From Arachis hypogaea (lineage: Eukaryota > Streptophyta > Magnoliopsida > Fabales > Fabaceae): a DNA stretch of 64,000 nucleotides. Below, one piece after another: positions 8,608-20,600 of the stretch; the stretch's first letter is position 1; each line of letters opens with the position of its first letter. The position numbers and the translations under genes were made by a program. The notes beneath the pieces were generated by a model. It worked only from the letters and a program-made list of their open reading frames with translations, did not search any database and had not been told where the DNA came from. Location of the stretch: contig NC_092038.1 of the NCBI RefSeq assembly GCF_003086295.3, positions 99,417,837-99,481,836 of the forward strand, in the 5' to 3' direction.

Positions 8608-9762
8608 GTAAATCCAGGAGCCACACTATGCATACTAACCAAGTAATTAAGGGCTTGAGAAGCAAGCAACTTTGAGAATTATGCAGGACATGAGTCAACA
8701 ATTGAAGACATTATGCATCTTAACTCAAAGAGAACACAACAAAAGGAAGAATCAAAGGGCTGCAACTTCAAAGGTTGTATCTAAACTTAATCCTTGCTGC
8801 TGTGAAATGTTTTGAATCTGGAAACCATTGTATGTCTTGCTAAAGTGTTTATCTAGTTGCAAGTGAAACTGCTTGTTAAAATTGCTAAATCTGCATAATG
8901 CTTGTTATCCATCACTTAGCTTTAAATTTTGTTTTGTTTCCCATATGCTTAAATAAAAGAGACTTGTTTGAATTGAAAAGTGAAATATCCAATGTTGCAT
9001 AAGTAAGAATGGAAGTTGGTGGTGGTATATGTGTTTGATTAAATGCATAACTCATGAAATAATTGTTGCATAATATCATTCTCATTCAAATGTGAGTTAG
9101 CTTGCTGTTACAAAGACTCTTATCAATAATGAAAAAGCCCTTGGTAACGAAAACAGAAAGAAAAGGAAGAAGAAAAAGCCAAAATGGCAAGAAAAACAAA
9201 GAATAAAGGTTGGACACCAATAGCTTGGACCCTAGGACATATGCCTGTGGTGTTCTTGTACTAAGATATGCTTGGATGAGTAAATTCTAAGGGGTATTTT
9301 AAAACCCGGTCACTTAGATCAATTGATTTGGGATGGCCAATTGAAAGTCCACAATAAAGAGCAACTTAGATACAGAACATTTAGTTATCCAAAGAGATGC
9401 TGGGCATCAATGATCCTAGGAAGAATTAGTGAGCAATGTGTCTGTGGTGGAAAGATGTTGAGCAAAAGAAAAAGAAAATAAAGCCAAAGGCTAATACTGC
9501 AACATTTGACACCAAACCTCCAAAAGAATAATAAGCTTGTTAAGCATTGTAAGCCAAGAAAAGTTAGCAAGGGAGGAATTAAAAAGTGAGTCTTATAACA
9601 GCAAGTTTAGCAAGCCTTTGAGGAAAGATGTACATTATGTAACAGCAACAATAATTGAGTTGTCATTGTCTGCATAAAGACTCCATAAATCAAGTTCTGC
9701 TATATGCCTAATAAGGATATGTGCTCTTTTCTTATTCATATCATTTACTCTTAGTTTTGATG
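8608..9762 (+). other. E3 3' non-coding region
   Basis: No gene recognised. It is A-rich near 9120-9200 and occupies the same position as the non-coding 3' regions of E1 and E2. Confidence 0.5.
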
Positions 9763-9799
9763 CTTGCTTGGGGACAAGCAAGATTTAAGTTTGGTGTTG
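9763..9799 (+). promoter_or_regulatory. Terminal stem-loop module before E3 3' LTR
   Basis: CTTGCTTG-GGGA-CAAGCAAG, then ATTTAAGTTTGGTGTTG, directly before the LTR. Relative to E1 the closing pair is swapped from G-C to C-G, so pairing is kept. Confidence 0.7.
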
Positions 9800-10149
9800 T
9801 GATGACAAGTCATCATATACCCATTTTTCAAGCTAATTTCACTTGTTTTGTTAGTCTTTATGCACTTTCTTGCTTCCTAAGTAAGTGATTTGGAGTGAAA
9901 ATGCATAACTTCTTTAAATCAAGCAACCACCATGAAACTAATGTTAATTCATGAGGTTTAAGCTAATTTTAATTGAATTTTAATTGATTTATAAGCCTTA
10001 TAAATTTAGTGATACTTGGAGTGGTTGTTTTGGTTTATTTCAGGTGAAGAAAAGAATAAAAGAGAAAAGCGTGGCCTAAGAAAGCGTTACCCAAGGAGAA
10101 GGAAGCGTGGTCAAAGGAAGGAAAAGTGTGCCGCATACAATGGGGGAGG

Positions 10150-10840
10150 CAAGCATTGCCCTCCACAAGGGCACACTGCCCTCTAGGAGGGCAACATAAG
10201 GAAACAAGGCAAAGAAGGCAACTCTGCCCTGCCCACTACAAGGGCAGAGCACAAATTTGTGCCTTGGAATCAAGAAGAAGAAAATGTTGCCCTGCCCTCC
10301 ACAAGGGCAGTATCGGGCTCACCAAGGAAGAAAATCAAAGGAAAAATGCCTATGATGCTTGCCACAAGAGTTGAACACGGGACCATGAGGAAGCAAGGAA
10401 CTAAGTTCCATTACCGTGCCAAGAAACCAAGGAAAATGAATGAGCGTGTGTTTCTACCCGGATTCGAACGCGGGACTTCATTTTGGAAACACTGCCCTGC
10501 CCTCCGCGAGGGCAGGGCAGCATTTTGTTGGTGCATGAATCTGGCGCACCAAGGGTCAATTCTGGCGCACCACGGCATGATTCTGGCAGCACCAGCGTGC
10601 ACCAAATCACAATTCTGGCGCACCAACTTTTTCTGCCCTGCCCTCCGCAAGAGCAGGGCAGCATCTTGTGCACCAAGGCACCATTCTGGCGCACCATGGT
10701 ATGAATCTGGCAGCACCAAGCAGCGCACCAATTTTTCCTGCCCTGCCCTCCGCGCGGGCAGGGCAGCGTTCTGCGCACCAGACTGCACCAACACGCACCA
10801 AATCCTGCCCTGCCCTCCACAAGGGTAGGGCAGCCTCCTG
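10150..10840 (+). repeat. GC-rich palindrome array of E3 LTR
   Basis: Several CTGCCCTGCCCTCC...AGGGCAGGGCAG palindromes (about 10225, 10286, 10492, 10633, 10738, 10804) are interleaved with TCTGGCGCACCA units at about 10541, 10562, 10583, 10615, 10686 and 10707. The open frames across this block are by-products of composition. Confidence 0.75.
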
Positions 10841-11748
10841 GGAGCTATTATTTTTGGGCCAAAAATTCAATTAAAATTCCAATTTAATTCATTTCTTCAC
10901 CAAATCAAAAGCCCATCCAAATCCCAAAATCCAAGAATAGAAAGTGTATAAATAGGAGCTAGTTTGATGTAATTAAAACCTTTTGCTTTGCTTTTGAATT
11001 TTATTTTTGCAATTGGGAACTTCTCTTGGTGTCTTCACTGAGATTTCAGAGAATTGGGGAGGAGAATTGATCTCTCTTCTTCCTCGTTCTTGCTTGGGTC
11101 TTTTTAATTTCTTTGTTTTGATTCTTGGGTGTTAAGAATTGAGGAAATTCTGTCTCAATCTCCACTCAAGAACTCTTTAGTTTCTTTTCTGCATAATTGA
11201 ATCCATTCACATTCTCTTTACTGTTTCTTCTTCAATTTCTTGTCAATTGCTTTGAGAACTTGGATCTAGGAAGGTAATTGAGATCTAGGCTCTGCTACCT
11301 AGTCTCTTGAACCCTAAGATCCCAATTTACTTTTGGTTCTTCTGTGAACCTTGCTGCACTTTAATTTCAATTTCTGTTTGAATCCTCATTGCTTTCAATT
11401 CAATTTCTGCTCTATTAATTGTGGCAATTAAATTTCTCTTTGTTTAGATTCTGCAATCCTAGTCCTCAAACCCCTTTTATATTCAAGCAATTTACATTTC
11501 TTGCACTTTAAGTTTCTGCAATTTACATTTCTTGCACTTTAAGTTTCAGTCATTTACTTTCTTGTTCTTTAAGATTCAGCAAGTTTACTTTCCTGTTCTT
11601 TAATTTACTGCAATTTCCCCTTCTCCCTTTACATTCCAAGCAATTTATATTCTGTTAAATACAACCCACTCAACCAAAACTTGATTCGCTTGACTAAATC
11701 AACCACTAAACTAAAATTGCTCAATCCTTCAATCCCTGTGGGATCGAC

Positions 11749-11798
11749 CTCACTCATGTGAGTTATTATTACTTGATGCGACCCGGTACACTTGCCGG
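11749..11798 (+). promoter_or_regulatory. LTR-end twin hairpins (E3)
   Basis: CTCAC-TCAT-GTGAG (11749-11762) and CCGG-TACACTTG-CCGG (11783-11798). Relative to E1 and E2 each stem carries a paired substitution (T-A to C-G; A-T to G-C). Confidence 0.6.
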
Positions 11799-11820
11799 TG
11801 AGTTTTCTATATCCCTTTTC

Positions 11821-13443
11821 TGCTACTTGATTCTCTATCCCTTTTCTGTCTCTTATTTCTATATCAAACTCTTGCAGAAGCAATACCCATCTTATGAGCC
11901 TGGGTTTTGAATCTTGCTTTGTGAGTAGATATTTAAGAGCAGCATGGTCAGTGTACACAATCACTTTTGATCCTACTAGATATGATCTAAACTTGTCAAT
12001 GGCATAAACCACTGCAAGCATCTCTTTTTCTGTGGTTGTGTAATTCTTCTGTGCATCATTTAGAACACGGCTAGCATAGTAAATAACATGCAGAAGCTTA
12101 TTATGCCTCTGTCCTAATACTGCACCAATAGCATGGTCACTGGCATCACACATTAATTCAAATGGTAATGTCCATTCTGGTGCAGATATGACAGGTGTTG
12201 TGACCAACTTAGCTTTCAGAGTCTCAAAAGCTTGTAGACACTCTGTGTCAAAGATAAATGGCATTCAGCAGCTAGCAGGTTGCTTAGGGGTTTTTCAATT
12301 TTTGAAAAATCCTTTACAAACCTCCTATAGAATCCTGCATGTCCCAGAAAGCTTCTGATTACCTTAACATTGGTAGGTGGTGGTAATTTTTCAATTACCT
12401 CTACCTTGGCTTGATCCACCTCTATCCCCTTGTTCGAAATTTTGTGTCCAAGGACAATTCCTTCAGTCACCATAAAGTGACATTTCTCCCAGTTTAAAAC
12501 CAGGTTGGTCTCTTGGCACCTTTTCAGAACAAGTGCTAGATGGTCAAGACAGGAGCTGAATTAATCTCCAAATATTGAGAAGTCATCCATGAAGACTTCC
12601 AGAAATTTTTCCACCATATCAGAGAAAATAGAGAGCATGCATCTCTGAAAGGTTGTCGGTGCATTACATAAAGCAGAAGGACATGTGAATGCTGTTTTCT
12701 CTTGATATCTGAAATGGCATCCTTCTGTAGGCAAATACTCCAGAAGGACATGTGAATGCTGTTTTTTCTTGATCTTGGGGATCTACTGTAATTTGGTTGT
12801 AGCCTGAGTAGCCATCCAGAAAGCAGTAATAATTATGACCTGCTAGTCTTTCTAGCATTTGATTGATGAATGGTAAAGGAAAATGATCCTTTCTGGTGGC
12901 TGTATTAAGTCTTCTATAGTCAATACACATGTGCCACCCAGTAACTGTTCTTGTAGGAACCAGTGTCATGCCTCCCTTTTTGGGTACAACTTGGACAGGG
13001 CTCACCTAGGGGCTATCAGAAATGGGATAGATAATCCCAGCCTCTAGTAATTTAGTGACCTCTTTCTGCACCACCTCCTTCATGGCTGGATTCAGCCACC
13101 GTTGTGTTTGAACCACTGGCTTGGCATTATCCTCCAGTAGGATCTTGTGCATGCATCTGGCTGGGCTAATGCCCTTGAGATCACTAATGGACCACTCTAG
13201 AGCTATCTTGTGTGTCCTTAGCACCTGAATTAGTGCCTTCTCTTCCTGTGGCCCTAAGACAGAGCTTATGATTACAGGAAAAGTTTCACCTTCTTCCAGA
13301 AATGCATATTTTACGGAAGGTGGTTGTGGTTTGAGCTCAGATTTAGGAGGTTTCTCCTCTTCCTTAGGAATTTTCATAGGTTTTTTTATTTCCTCTGGTT
13401 CTTCCAGATCAGGATGAACATCTTTAAAGATATCATCTAGCTC
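11821..13443 (-). pseudogene. E4 reverse transcriptase and RNase H, broken
   Basis: The RT fingers/palm are clear (VQKEVTKLLEAGIIYPISDS, VPKKGG, CIDYRRLNTATRKDHFPLPF, DGYSGYNQI), the active site FMDDFS is at 12576-12593, and the thumb has LGHKIS and FLGHAGFYRRFVKDFS. RNase H follows ([44 protein letters not shown]) and ends at [17 protein letters not shown]. Breaks: TAG at 13006-13008 where tryptophan is expected before VSPVQVVPKKGG, and a 67-bp tandem duplication (33-bp repeats at about 12674 and 12741) that disrupts the frame just before the active site. Integrase is absent. Known role: copying element RNA to DNA. This copy cannot do it unaided. Confidence 0.9.
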
Positions 13444-14037
13444 TTATTCGAGACTCTCAGCCATACTGATCTCCTTTACCAGGAAGTCAATAATATCAAC
13501 ATGCATGCAATCTTTTGATGTGTCTGGGTGCTTCATTGCTTCAATAGCATTCAGCCTAAACTCATCCTCATTGACTCTCAGGGTTACTTTCCCTTTTTGG
13601 ACGTCAATGAGGGTTTGTCCAGTTGCTAGGAAAGGTCTTCCTAGAATGAGAGTTACACTCTTGTGCTCCTCCATTTCTAGCATTACAAAGTCAGTGGGAA
13701 AGGCGAATGGCCCCACTGTGACAATCATGTCTTCAATTACGCCTGATGGGTATTTAATGGAGCCATCAGCAAGTTAAAGACATATCCTGGTTGGTTTAAC
13801 CCCTTCAGTCAAGCCAAGCTTTCTGATATTGGATGTAGGGATTAGGATGATACTTGCCCCAAGATCACATAGAGTTGTCTTGGTACAGGTACCCTCTAAT
13901 GTGCATGGTATCATAAAGCTTCCAGGATCCTTAAGCTCCTCTGGTAAGCTCTTTAAAATTATTGCACTGCATTCTTCAGTGAGAAAAAATTTTTCAGGTT
14001 CTCTCCAATCCTTCTTATGACTTAAGACCTCTTTCAT
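13444..14037 (-). pseudogene. E4 aspartic protease region
   Basis: Shares the frame of the RT segment but is interrupted by TAA at about 13771-13773 and 13444-13446. It shows FMIPCTLEGTCTKTTLCDLG, then ASIILIP with the intact active-site motif DLGAS, and downstream TLILGRPFLATGQTLIDV. It lies in the gag-pro-RT order of Ty3/gypsy elements. The nonsense changes separate it from gag and polymerase, so it is a remnant. Confidence 0.8.
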
Positions 14038-14049
14038 GAACTTAGCATA

Positions 14050-15451
14050 AGAGGGTATTTGCTCAAGTGCCTCTGCAAACGGAATCTTGATTTCAAGAGT
14101 CCTGAGATAGTCTGCAAAGCGGACAAATTGTTTATCCTATTCTGCTTGGCAGAATTTCTGAGGATAAGGTATTTTGTCTTTGTATTCTTCAACCTTGGTT
14201 GCAGTAGGTTAATCTCCTACAGAGGTGGGTTGAGAAGCCTTCTTGAGGGAGTTATTATCAGCACATGCAAGTGTTTGACCCCTCATAGGCGTTTGAACGC
14301 CAGGATTGGGGGCTGGATTGGCATTTAACGCCAGATTCCCTCTCTTTTCTGGCATTTGAACGCTAGAACTTACATAGGATGGGTGTTTAACGCCAGTTTT
14401 TCACCCTTTTCTGGTGTTTGAATGCCAAAGTCACTCCTCTCTGGGCTCTTACTATCCTCAGAGGGATTTTGGGCAGTTGTCTGCTCATCCTCTATTATTT
14501 GTTCTTTTCTTGGCTTTCTGCTACTTTGAGTTGATGTATTAATGTTTTTCCACTCCTTAATTGAACTGCTTGGCACTCTTCTGTTATTTGTTTTGATAAC
14601 TGCTATCTTGTCTGGTCAAGTTGTGCTTCCATGTTCCTGTTAGCATCCTTAGTGTCTTGTAACATCTCTTTAAATTCTGCCAACTGTTCTGTCAGATAAC
14701 ATAATTGCTTATTGATTTTAGCAGCTTGTTCTAGAGGACTAGGTTCAATGGATATTGCCTTAGCCTCTTCTTTATGGAGGACTCACTACTTAAGTACATA
14801 TGCTGATTTCTAGCAATTGTATCAATGAGCTCTTAAGCCTCTTCAATTGTTTTCTCATGTGTATAGATCCACCAGCTGATTGGTCTAGAGATATCTGAGC
14901 TTTTGCTGTAAGCCCATAGTAGAAGATGTCTAACTGCACCCATTATGAAAACATTTCAAAGGGGCATTTCCTTAGCATCTCTCTGTACCTCTCCCAGGCG
15001 TTGTAAAGGAATTCATTATCCTCTTATTTAAAGCCTTGGATGTCCAGCCTTAGCTGTGTCATCCTCTTAGGAGGGAAATATTGATTCAGGAATTTTTCTG
15101 ATAGTTGTTTCCATGTTCTTATGCTAGCTTTAGGTTGGTTATTTAACAACCTCTTAGCTTGGTCTTTTATAGCAAATGGAAACAGTAATAATCTATAGAC
15201 ATCCTGATCTACTTTCTTATCATGTACTGTGTCAGCAATTTGTAGAACTGTGCCAGAAACTCAGTAGGTTCTTCCTGAGGAAAACCGGAATACTGGCAAT
15301 TTTGCTGCACCATGATAATGAGCTGAGGATTCCACTCAAAACTACTGACTCCGATGGAGGGTATACAGATACTACCCCCATATGAAGCAGTAGTGGGGTT
15401 AGCAAATGACCGCAGAGTCCTTCTGGACTGTTCATTTCCACTTAGGTCCAT
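14050..15451 (-). pseudogene. E4 gag, heavily broken
   Basis: The N-terminal part (15451 downward) reads GGSICIPSIGVSSFEWNPQL and QYSGFPQEEPTEFLAQF, parallel to ISIPAIGANNFELKPQL in the E2 gag. The Retrotrans_gag core continues in shifted frames near 14930-15210 (LLLFPFAIKDQAKRL, FLNQYFPPKRMTQLRLDIQ, AWERYREMLRKCPF, LDQSAGGSIHM) with several stops. The C-terminal linker contains a palindrome array of the family type at 14286-14430, so the array invaded or arose within coding sequence. Confidence 0.8.
14286..14430 (-). repeat. Palindrome array inside E4 gag, 31-bp period
   Basis: GGCGTTTGAACGCC-type units align at about 14286, 14318, 14349, 14380 and 14411, spacing 32, 31, 31 and 31. Confidence 0.8.
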
Positions 15452-16565
15452 GATAGAGAAAGGGAGATGATATAAATTATTTTTTATTTTTTTATTTTTT
15501 TACAGAGATTAAAATAAAGTAAAATAGAATAAATAAAAAAATTCAAAAATTAGAAAAATAAATAAAGGAAAAAAGCAAGACTAAAATAATTAATTAATTA
15601 AAAAGATTTGAAAAAATGGGATAAGGATTTTCGAAAAATGAAGAGAGAGAAAGTGGTTAGGAGTTTTTGAAAAAGATATGATTTTTTAAAAATAGTAAAG
15701 AGATATGATTTGAAAAATTTTGACCAAGTCAACTCAAGGGATTTGAAAATTATGAGCAATTAAAGGAAAAGATATTTTTTTAATTTTTTGAATTTTATTA
15801 TGAAAGTGAAAAACACATAAAAGACAAAAGACTTAAAATTTTTAAATCCAATGCTCCTTTGTTTTCGAAAATTTTGGAGGAAAAACACCAAGGAACACCA
15901 AACTTAAAAATTTTAAGATCAAAACACAAAGAAGACTCAAGAACACTTTGAAGACTCACAAGAACAACAAGAACATAAAGAAAGAACACCAAACTTAAAA
16001 TTTTTAGAAAACCAAAAAAAAATTTTCCAAAACTAAAGAAAAATTAACAAGAGAACACCAAACTTAAAATTTGACACAAGATTGAATCAAAGAAAAATTA
16101 TTTTTTTGAAAATAAGATGCCAAAAACATAAGCCAACGCTCTAACCAATTGAGTTATGGAAGAAAAAGTATTTTCTAAAAAAATCTTTTTGGAATTTTCG
16201 AAAATTACAAGGAAAACAAGGAAAGACACAAAACAAGAAAAACTAAAGATCAAACAAGAAAAATTATTTTCGAAAAGATTTTAGAAAGAAAGACTCAAAG
16301 GAGAAACTATTCACAAGAACATAGACACATTCAATAAATGCAAGGATTGAACAGAGAAAACTATTTTTTAGATGACAAAAACACAAAGGACACCAAACTT
16401 AAAACATGCAACTAGACTCAATGAGAAACTAACAATTAATAAAGAAAAATAATATTTTTGAAGAAACTTTTTTTGAAAAGAAAGTAAAAGACTCTAAACC
16501 AAAAAGACAAATTTTTCCTAATCTAAGTAACAAAATAAACCGTCAGTTGTTCAAACTCGAACAAT
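15452..16565 (-). other. E4 untranslated leader
   Basis: A-rich on the plus strand (T-rich in the element sense). No gene. It carries repeated ACACCAAACTTAAAA at about 15893, 15984, 16055 and 16389, the reverse complement of TAAGTTTGGTGT. E2 has the same motif in its leader. Confidence 0.6.
16132..16160 (-). other. tRNA 5'-half-like sequence in E4 leader
   Basis: In the element sense it reads TTCCATAACTCAATTGGTTA then GAGCGTTGG, a good match to the D-arm and Pol III A box of a plant tRNA. No T-arm or B box follows, so it is not a tRNA gene. Confidence 0.4.
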
Positions 16566-16582
16566 CTCCGGCAACGGCGCCA
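16566..16582 (-). promoter_or_regulatory. E4 primer binding site (tRNA-Asp type)
   Basis: The element-sense sequence TGGCGCCGTTGCCGGAG matches the tRNA-Asp complement except for one base. It is separated from the LTR end CACCA by a few bases. Confidence 0.8.
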
Positions 16583-16588
16583 AAAACT

Positions 16589-17743
16589 TGGTGCACAAAA
16601 ATTACAATCACACTTTGTAATTCCGCACAACTAACCAGCAAGTGCACTGGGTCGTCCAAGTAATACCTTACGTGAGTAACGGTCGATCCCACGGAGATTA
16701 CCGGCTCGAAGCAAGCTATGATTATCTTATTATTCTTAGTCAGGATATCAATAGTGGTTCTTAGTTTTAATTGCGAAGAGTAAAAGAGCATGAATTAAAT
16801 GATACTTGTTGTGCAGTAATGGAGAACATGTTGAGGTTTTAGAGATGCTCTGTCTTCTGAATTTCTGCTTTCCTACTATCATCTTCTTCACACACGCAGG
16901 TCTCCGTCCATGGCAAGCGGTATGTTGGTGGATCACCATTGTCAATGGCTACCAGCCGTCCTCTCAGTGAAAAGGGTCCATATACATGGCTAATCATCTG
17001 TTGGTTCTCACCAATATTGGAATAGGATCCAGTGATCCTTTTACATCTGTCACTACGCCCAACAGTCATGAGTTTGAAGCTTGTCACAGTCATCCCATCC
17101 CAGATCCTACTCGAAATACCACAAACAAGGTTTAGACTTTTTGGATCTCAAGAATGCTGCCAATTGTTTCTAGCTTATACCATGAAGACTCTGATCTCAA
17201 GGAATTGAAGGCTCTATTGTCAGGAGAGGCAATCAAAAGCATGGACGAGGAACCCAAGAGATATACATTCAATCTGAGGTAGAACGGAAGTGGTTGTCAG
17301 GCACACATTCATAGGTTGAGAATGGTGATGAGTGTCACGGATCATCACATTCATCATGTTGAAGTGCAAATGAATATCTTAGAATAGAAACAAGCGTGAT
17401 TGAATAGAAAACAGAAATAGTTGCATTAATTCATCGAGACACAACAGAGCTCCTCACCCCTAACCATGGGGTTTAGAGACTCATACCGTCAAAGATATAA
17501 ATTCAGATGTAAAATGTCATGAGATACAAAATAAATCTATAAAAGTCATTTTTATACTCAATTAGTAACCTAGGTTTACAAAAATTGAGTAAACTAAGAT
17601 AGATAGTGCAGAAATCCACTTCCGGGGCCCACTTGGTGTGTGTTGGGGCTGAGCATTAAAGCTTTCACGTGTAGAGACCTTCTTTGGAGTTGAACGCCAA
17701 TTTGTAACTTGTTTCTGGCGTTTAACGCCAGAATAGGATAGCG
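16589..17743 (-). repeat. E4 5' LTR, truncated
   Basis: It ends TGCACCA in the element sense. It contains the GGGATCGACC block, the CCAG-8 nt-CTGG hairpin (16635-16650) and two family palindromes at about 17684 and 17715 (31 bp apart). It is cut at 17743, where the inverted duplication begins, so its TG start is lost. Confidence 0.8.
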
Positions 17744-18600
17744 TAATTGATCTTAATCCACATATTCTAACCAATTCACTATTAGGCTTAGTGAAAGGAT
17801 AGCGTTAGTGGAAACAAAATCAACTAACAACCTTAAATCACCAATCAATATTGGACATCAATGACTTAAGGTCACCTAAGTCCTCAATCCCAAGCCAAGA
17901 ATACAAAATTCTACTCTACAACTAAGGAAGACATTTTATCGAATACTTAGAAGGTATAAATATAAATATCATAAATTGTAAGAATAACAAAATCTATAAC
18001 TACCAAATACAAGAAAACAATAATAACAGCTCAAATAAGCATCAATTAAACATAGAAATAACAAATTGCATTAAATAAAAATGAGAATTCAATAATTGTT
18101 CATAAACTAAAATTAGCAAAGATAACTAACAATAAAAACTAAGTAAACTAAGATGGTAGAACAAGAAAATATAAAGAAAACTAAACTAAAACAAGATCAA
18201 AACCTAAAACTAAAGAGAAATTAAACTAAGAAACCCTAAAAACCCTAAAATTCTGGAGAGAAGTTGGAGCTTCTCTCTCTAGAATCACCTAAACCATAGT
18301 ACTACACTACTACTATACTACTTCTACACTACTTGGTTGATTCCCCTTGAGTCTTGCCTCCATATACTTCAGAAATGAGTTGGACTGGGCCAAAATTGAG
18401 CTTGAAATCACGAGTCACGTGCTATTTTAAATGAGTCACTAGCTGTGATTGATCCGTACGCACGCATGGTGCGTACGCACAAATTAATGGTGATGCGTAC
18501 AGACAACCTATGCGTAAGCACGACTTAGCAAATTTCCGAAACTCATTTTCTTCATAAATTCTCTACCATTTATCATCATTTTCCTCCATCTTTCCAAGCC
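17744..18600 (-). repeat. LTR-like fragment at outer end of left arm
   Basis: Resembles the 5'-leader side of a plant LTR (AGGGTTTTTAGGGTTTC in minus sense, and an internal GTGCGTACGCAC palindrome cluster near 18457-18530). No complete LTR ends are visible. It is mirrored at 32310-33165. Confidence 0.45.
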
Positions 18601-18639
18601 ATTCTGCCTTTTAAACCTTAAATCACTCAAACAAACATA

Positions 18640-20600
18640 TCAAAGTATTGAATAGAATAAAAGTAAATTAAATTTGACAACTTAATCCTCTGAGTGGCTC
18701 CATTGAGCATATGATTTTGGGCTGTGTGTGGCTTCTTATGCAAAATGATATTGTTCTTATTCAAATGATTGTGATTTGACCTATTATCCCCATTAAGATT
18801 CGATTGTTCCAAATTGTGAAGTGCCTGAAATCTTGTACCTTTCCTAATTTGTATGCCTTTATGGCTTTCACCTCTCACATTCTCATTATCTACTACTGCA
18901 TTGCTTTTCTTGCTTTCCTTTCACGTGGTGCTTTTCGCACTACCATCTAAGATCCATAGGCCTTCTCTTTATCCTCTAAGATATTTTTACCCTTATCTTT
19001 ATTGTTATTACCATTTCTGCCCCCATCTTCTCCATTGCTTCTGGCTTCTGGACTTCCCTCACCTCCTCTATTATAAATTTCTCCTTCTTTACCAGTGGCT
19101 TGGTTCGTCATTGCTTTTCTATTCTTAAGACATTGAGAATTCTCATATCCCACCATACCGCATAAAAAGTATATGTTGTCTAATCTTTTATACTCCACCA
19201 TATATTTGACATTATTGATGGAATATTGAGATACCAATGGCTTATTGGGATCTAACTCCACACACAATCTAGTAAATTTATCCTTGATTTTATCGGCAAT
19301 ATTGGTGTCTCAAGGTCTTACCCACTAGATTATCTATTCTATGGAGCATATTTTCTTCATAATATTCGATAGCCAACCCAAGATGGTGTATCCAAGTCGC
19401 GTAGTAATGATTTCAATAGTAGCCTCAATTGGATTAAAGTTAGGTTTTTAGAACTTTATTATTATTACCATTTCTGCTCCCATCTTCTCTATTGCTTCTG
19501 GCTTCTGGACTTCCCCCACCTCCTCCATTATAACTTTCTCCTTCTTTACCAGCGGCTTGGTTCGTCACTGCTTTTCTATTCTTAAGACGTTAAAAATTTT
19601 CATGTCCCACCATACCGCATGAAAAGCATATGTTGTGCAATCTTTTATACTCCACCGTATATTTGACACCATTGATGGAATATTAAAATACCAATGGCTC
19701 ATTGAGATCTAACTCCACACACAATCTAGCAAATTTATCCCTGCTTTTATCGACAGTATTGGTGTCTCAAGGTCCTACCCACTAGATTACCTATTCTATG
19801 GAAAATATTTTCTTCATATTCAATAGCCAATCCAGGGTGGTGTACCCAAGCAGTTATGGTTTCAATGGTAGCTTCAACTGGATTAAAGTTAGATTTTCAG
19901 AACTTTATAGCAAGATAGTAATAAAAAAAATTTTCAAGGCCCCCCAGTTAGAGCGAAATCAAGATCTTCTTGTGAATAAAACTTCACAATGAAAAGCCAT
20001 TCCTTATATCAATCACCCCAATACTTCCTTGTTTGCCCCAAATGGCCTCCAACCTCCTACTAAAGACTTCTAGTGATATACGCTTACCCAAAAGCTTCAC
20101 AACGAGGGTTTTCCACCAATGGTGTCTCAAACTCTTCAAAGCAGTGTCGTTTATAACAAACTTGTAAATACCATTAATCTTCTCTACCCTGATCTCCTAG
20201 TTCAACTTCTCTCTATCATTATACTAATTTGAGTTTATGTTCGCAGTCTTACATTCTCTTGTAGATTCCTTTTTCTTTTCTATAGAATGCGTAACACATT
20301 TCTCCTCTTCAACCTCTACTACTGGGTTTCGCCTTCCCTTAATTGCATCTCTAAAAGACTTGATTTGCCTACCTTCTTCACCATTGCCTTCCTCTTCATC
20401 ACCTAGCATCCAATCTTTCTGTGACAGAACCATAAACGTATCTCCAGTGAAACTGCTTCCATCGCCTTTCATCCTAAATTTCTTTCCTTTTCGAGCCTCT
20501 ACCTCTCAGTCTCTACTATGGGGGGGGGGGTTCTATGGGTTTATGGGAACGTGAATTTTCACCCCAAACATATTTATCACACATAGTGGTAGCTTTAAGC
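18640..20600 (-). pseudogene. LINE ORF1-like remnant, left arm
   Basis: Read right to left: an acidic N-terminal segment (20472-20224, GDTFMVLSQKDWMLGDEEE), a DUF4283-like region in broken frames, then a CCHC-type motif region (LDNIYFLCGMVGYENSQCLKN) and a Gly/Asn-rich basic tail at 19267-18947. This order is typical of ORF1 of plant L1-type LINEs, which binds RNA. There is no endonuclease or RT. Multiple stops and an internal duplication make it non-functional. The same remnant sits inverted in the right arm. Confidence 0.7.
19002..19915 (-). repeat. Internal tandem duplication in LINE remnant
   Basis: About 457 bp (19002-19458) is repeated at 19459-19915 with numerous differences, duplicating the zinc-knuckle part. 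Both arms carry it, so it predates the inverted duplication. Confidence 0.7.

Larger units (their letters stand above)
6444..11820 (+). mobile_element. E3: internally deleted Athila-like element
   Basis: It begins CTTTCCACACATCA, the last bases of an LTR, immediately after E1. Then come a primer site, a gag, the very end of the pol frame, a long 3' region and a 3' LTR truncated near 11820, where E4 begins. The LTR start TGATG and the residual 5' LTR end CATCA are inverted complements, which supports assigning both to one element. Its 5' LTR should lie to the left of E1, outside the window. Confidence 0.75.
9800..11820 (+). repeat. E3 3' LTR, 3' end missing
   Basis: It starts TGATGA-CAAG-TCATCA, a perfect palindromic hairpin at the LTR tip. 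A TATAAATAGG box lies at 10947-10956. The GTGGGATCGACC block and twin hairpins lie at 11738-11798. The sequence switches to antisense RNase H of E4 at about 11815-11832, within TATCCCTTTTCTG, so the terminal bases are gone. Confidence 0.8.
11821..17743 (-). mobile_element. E4: decayed gypsy element (gag, pro, RT, RNase H)
   Basis: Reads right to left: truncated 5' LTR, primer site, leader, gag, protease, reverse transcriptase, RNase H. It stops inside RNase H at about 11821, where the E3 LTR begins; integrase and 3' LTR are missing. The 5' LTR is cut at the border of the inverted duplication. This is the only element in the window with recognisable polymerase domains. Confidence 0.85.

Noticed and set aside
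10259..10828. Open frames of 127-189 codons on both strands over the E3 LTR
   Set aside because: They translate the GC-rich palindrome array, overlap on both strands, and show no domain.
18230..18250. Telomere-like AACCCTAAAAACCCTAAAA
   Set aside because: Only two units in an LTR-like fragment; common promoter telo-box, not a telomeric array.
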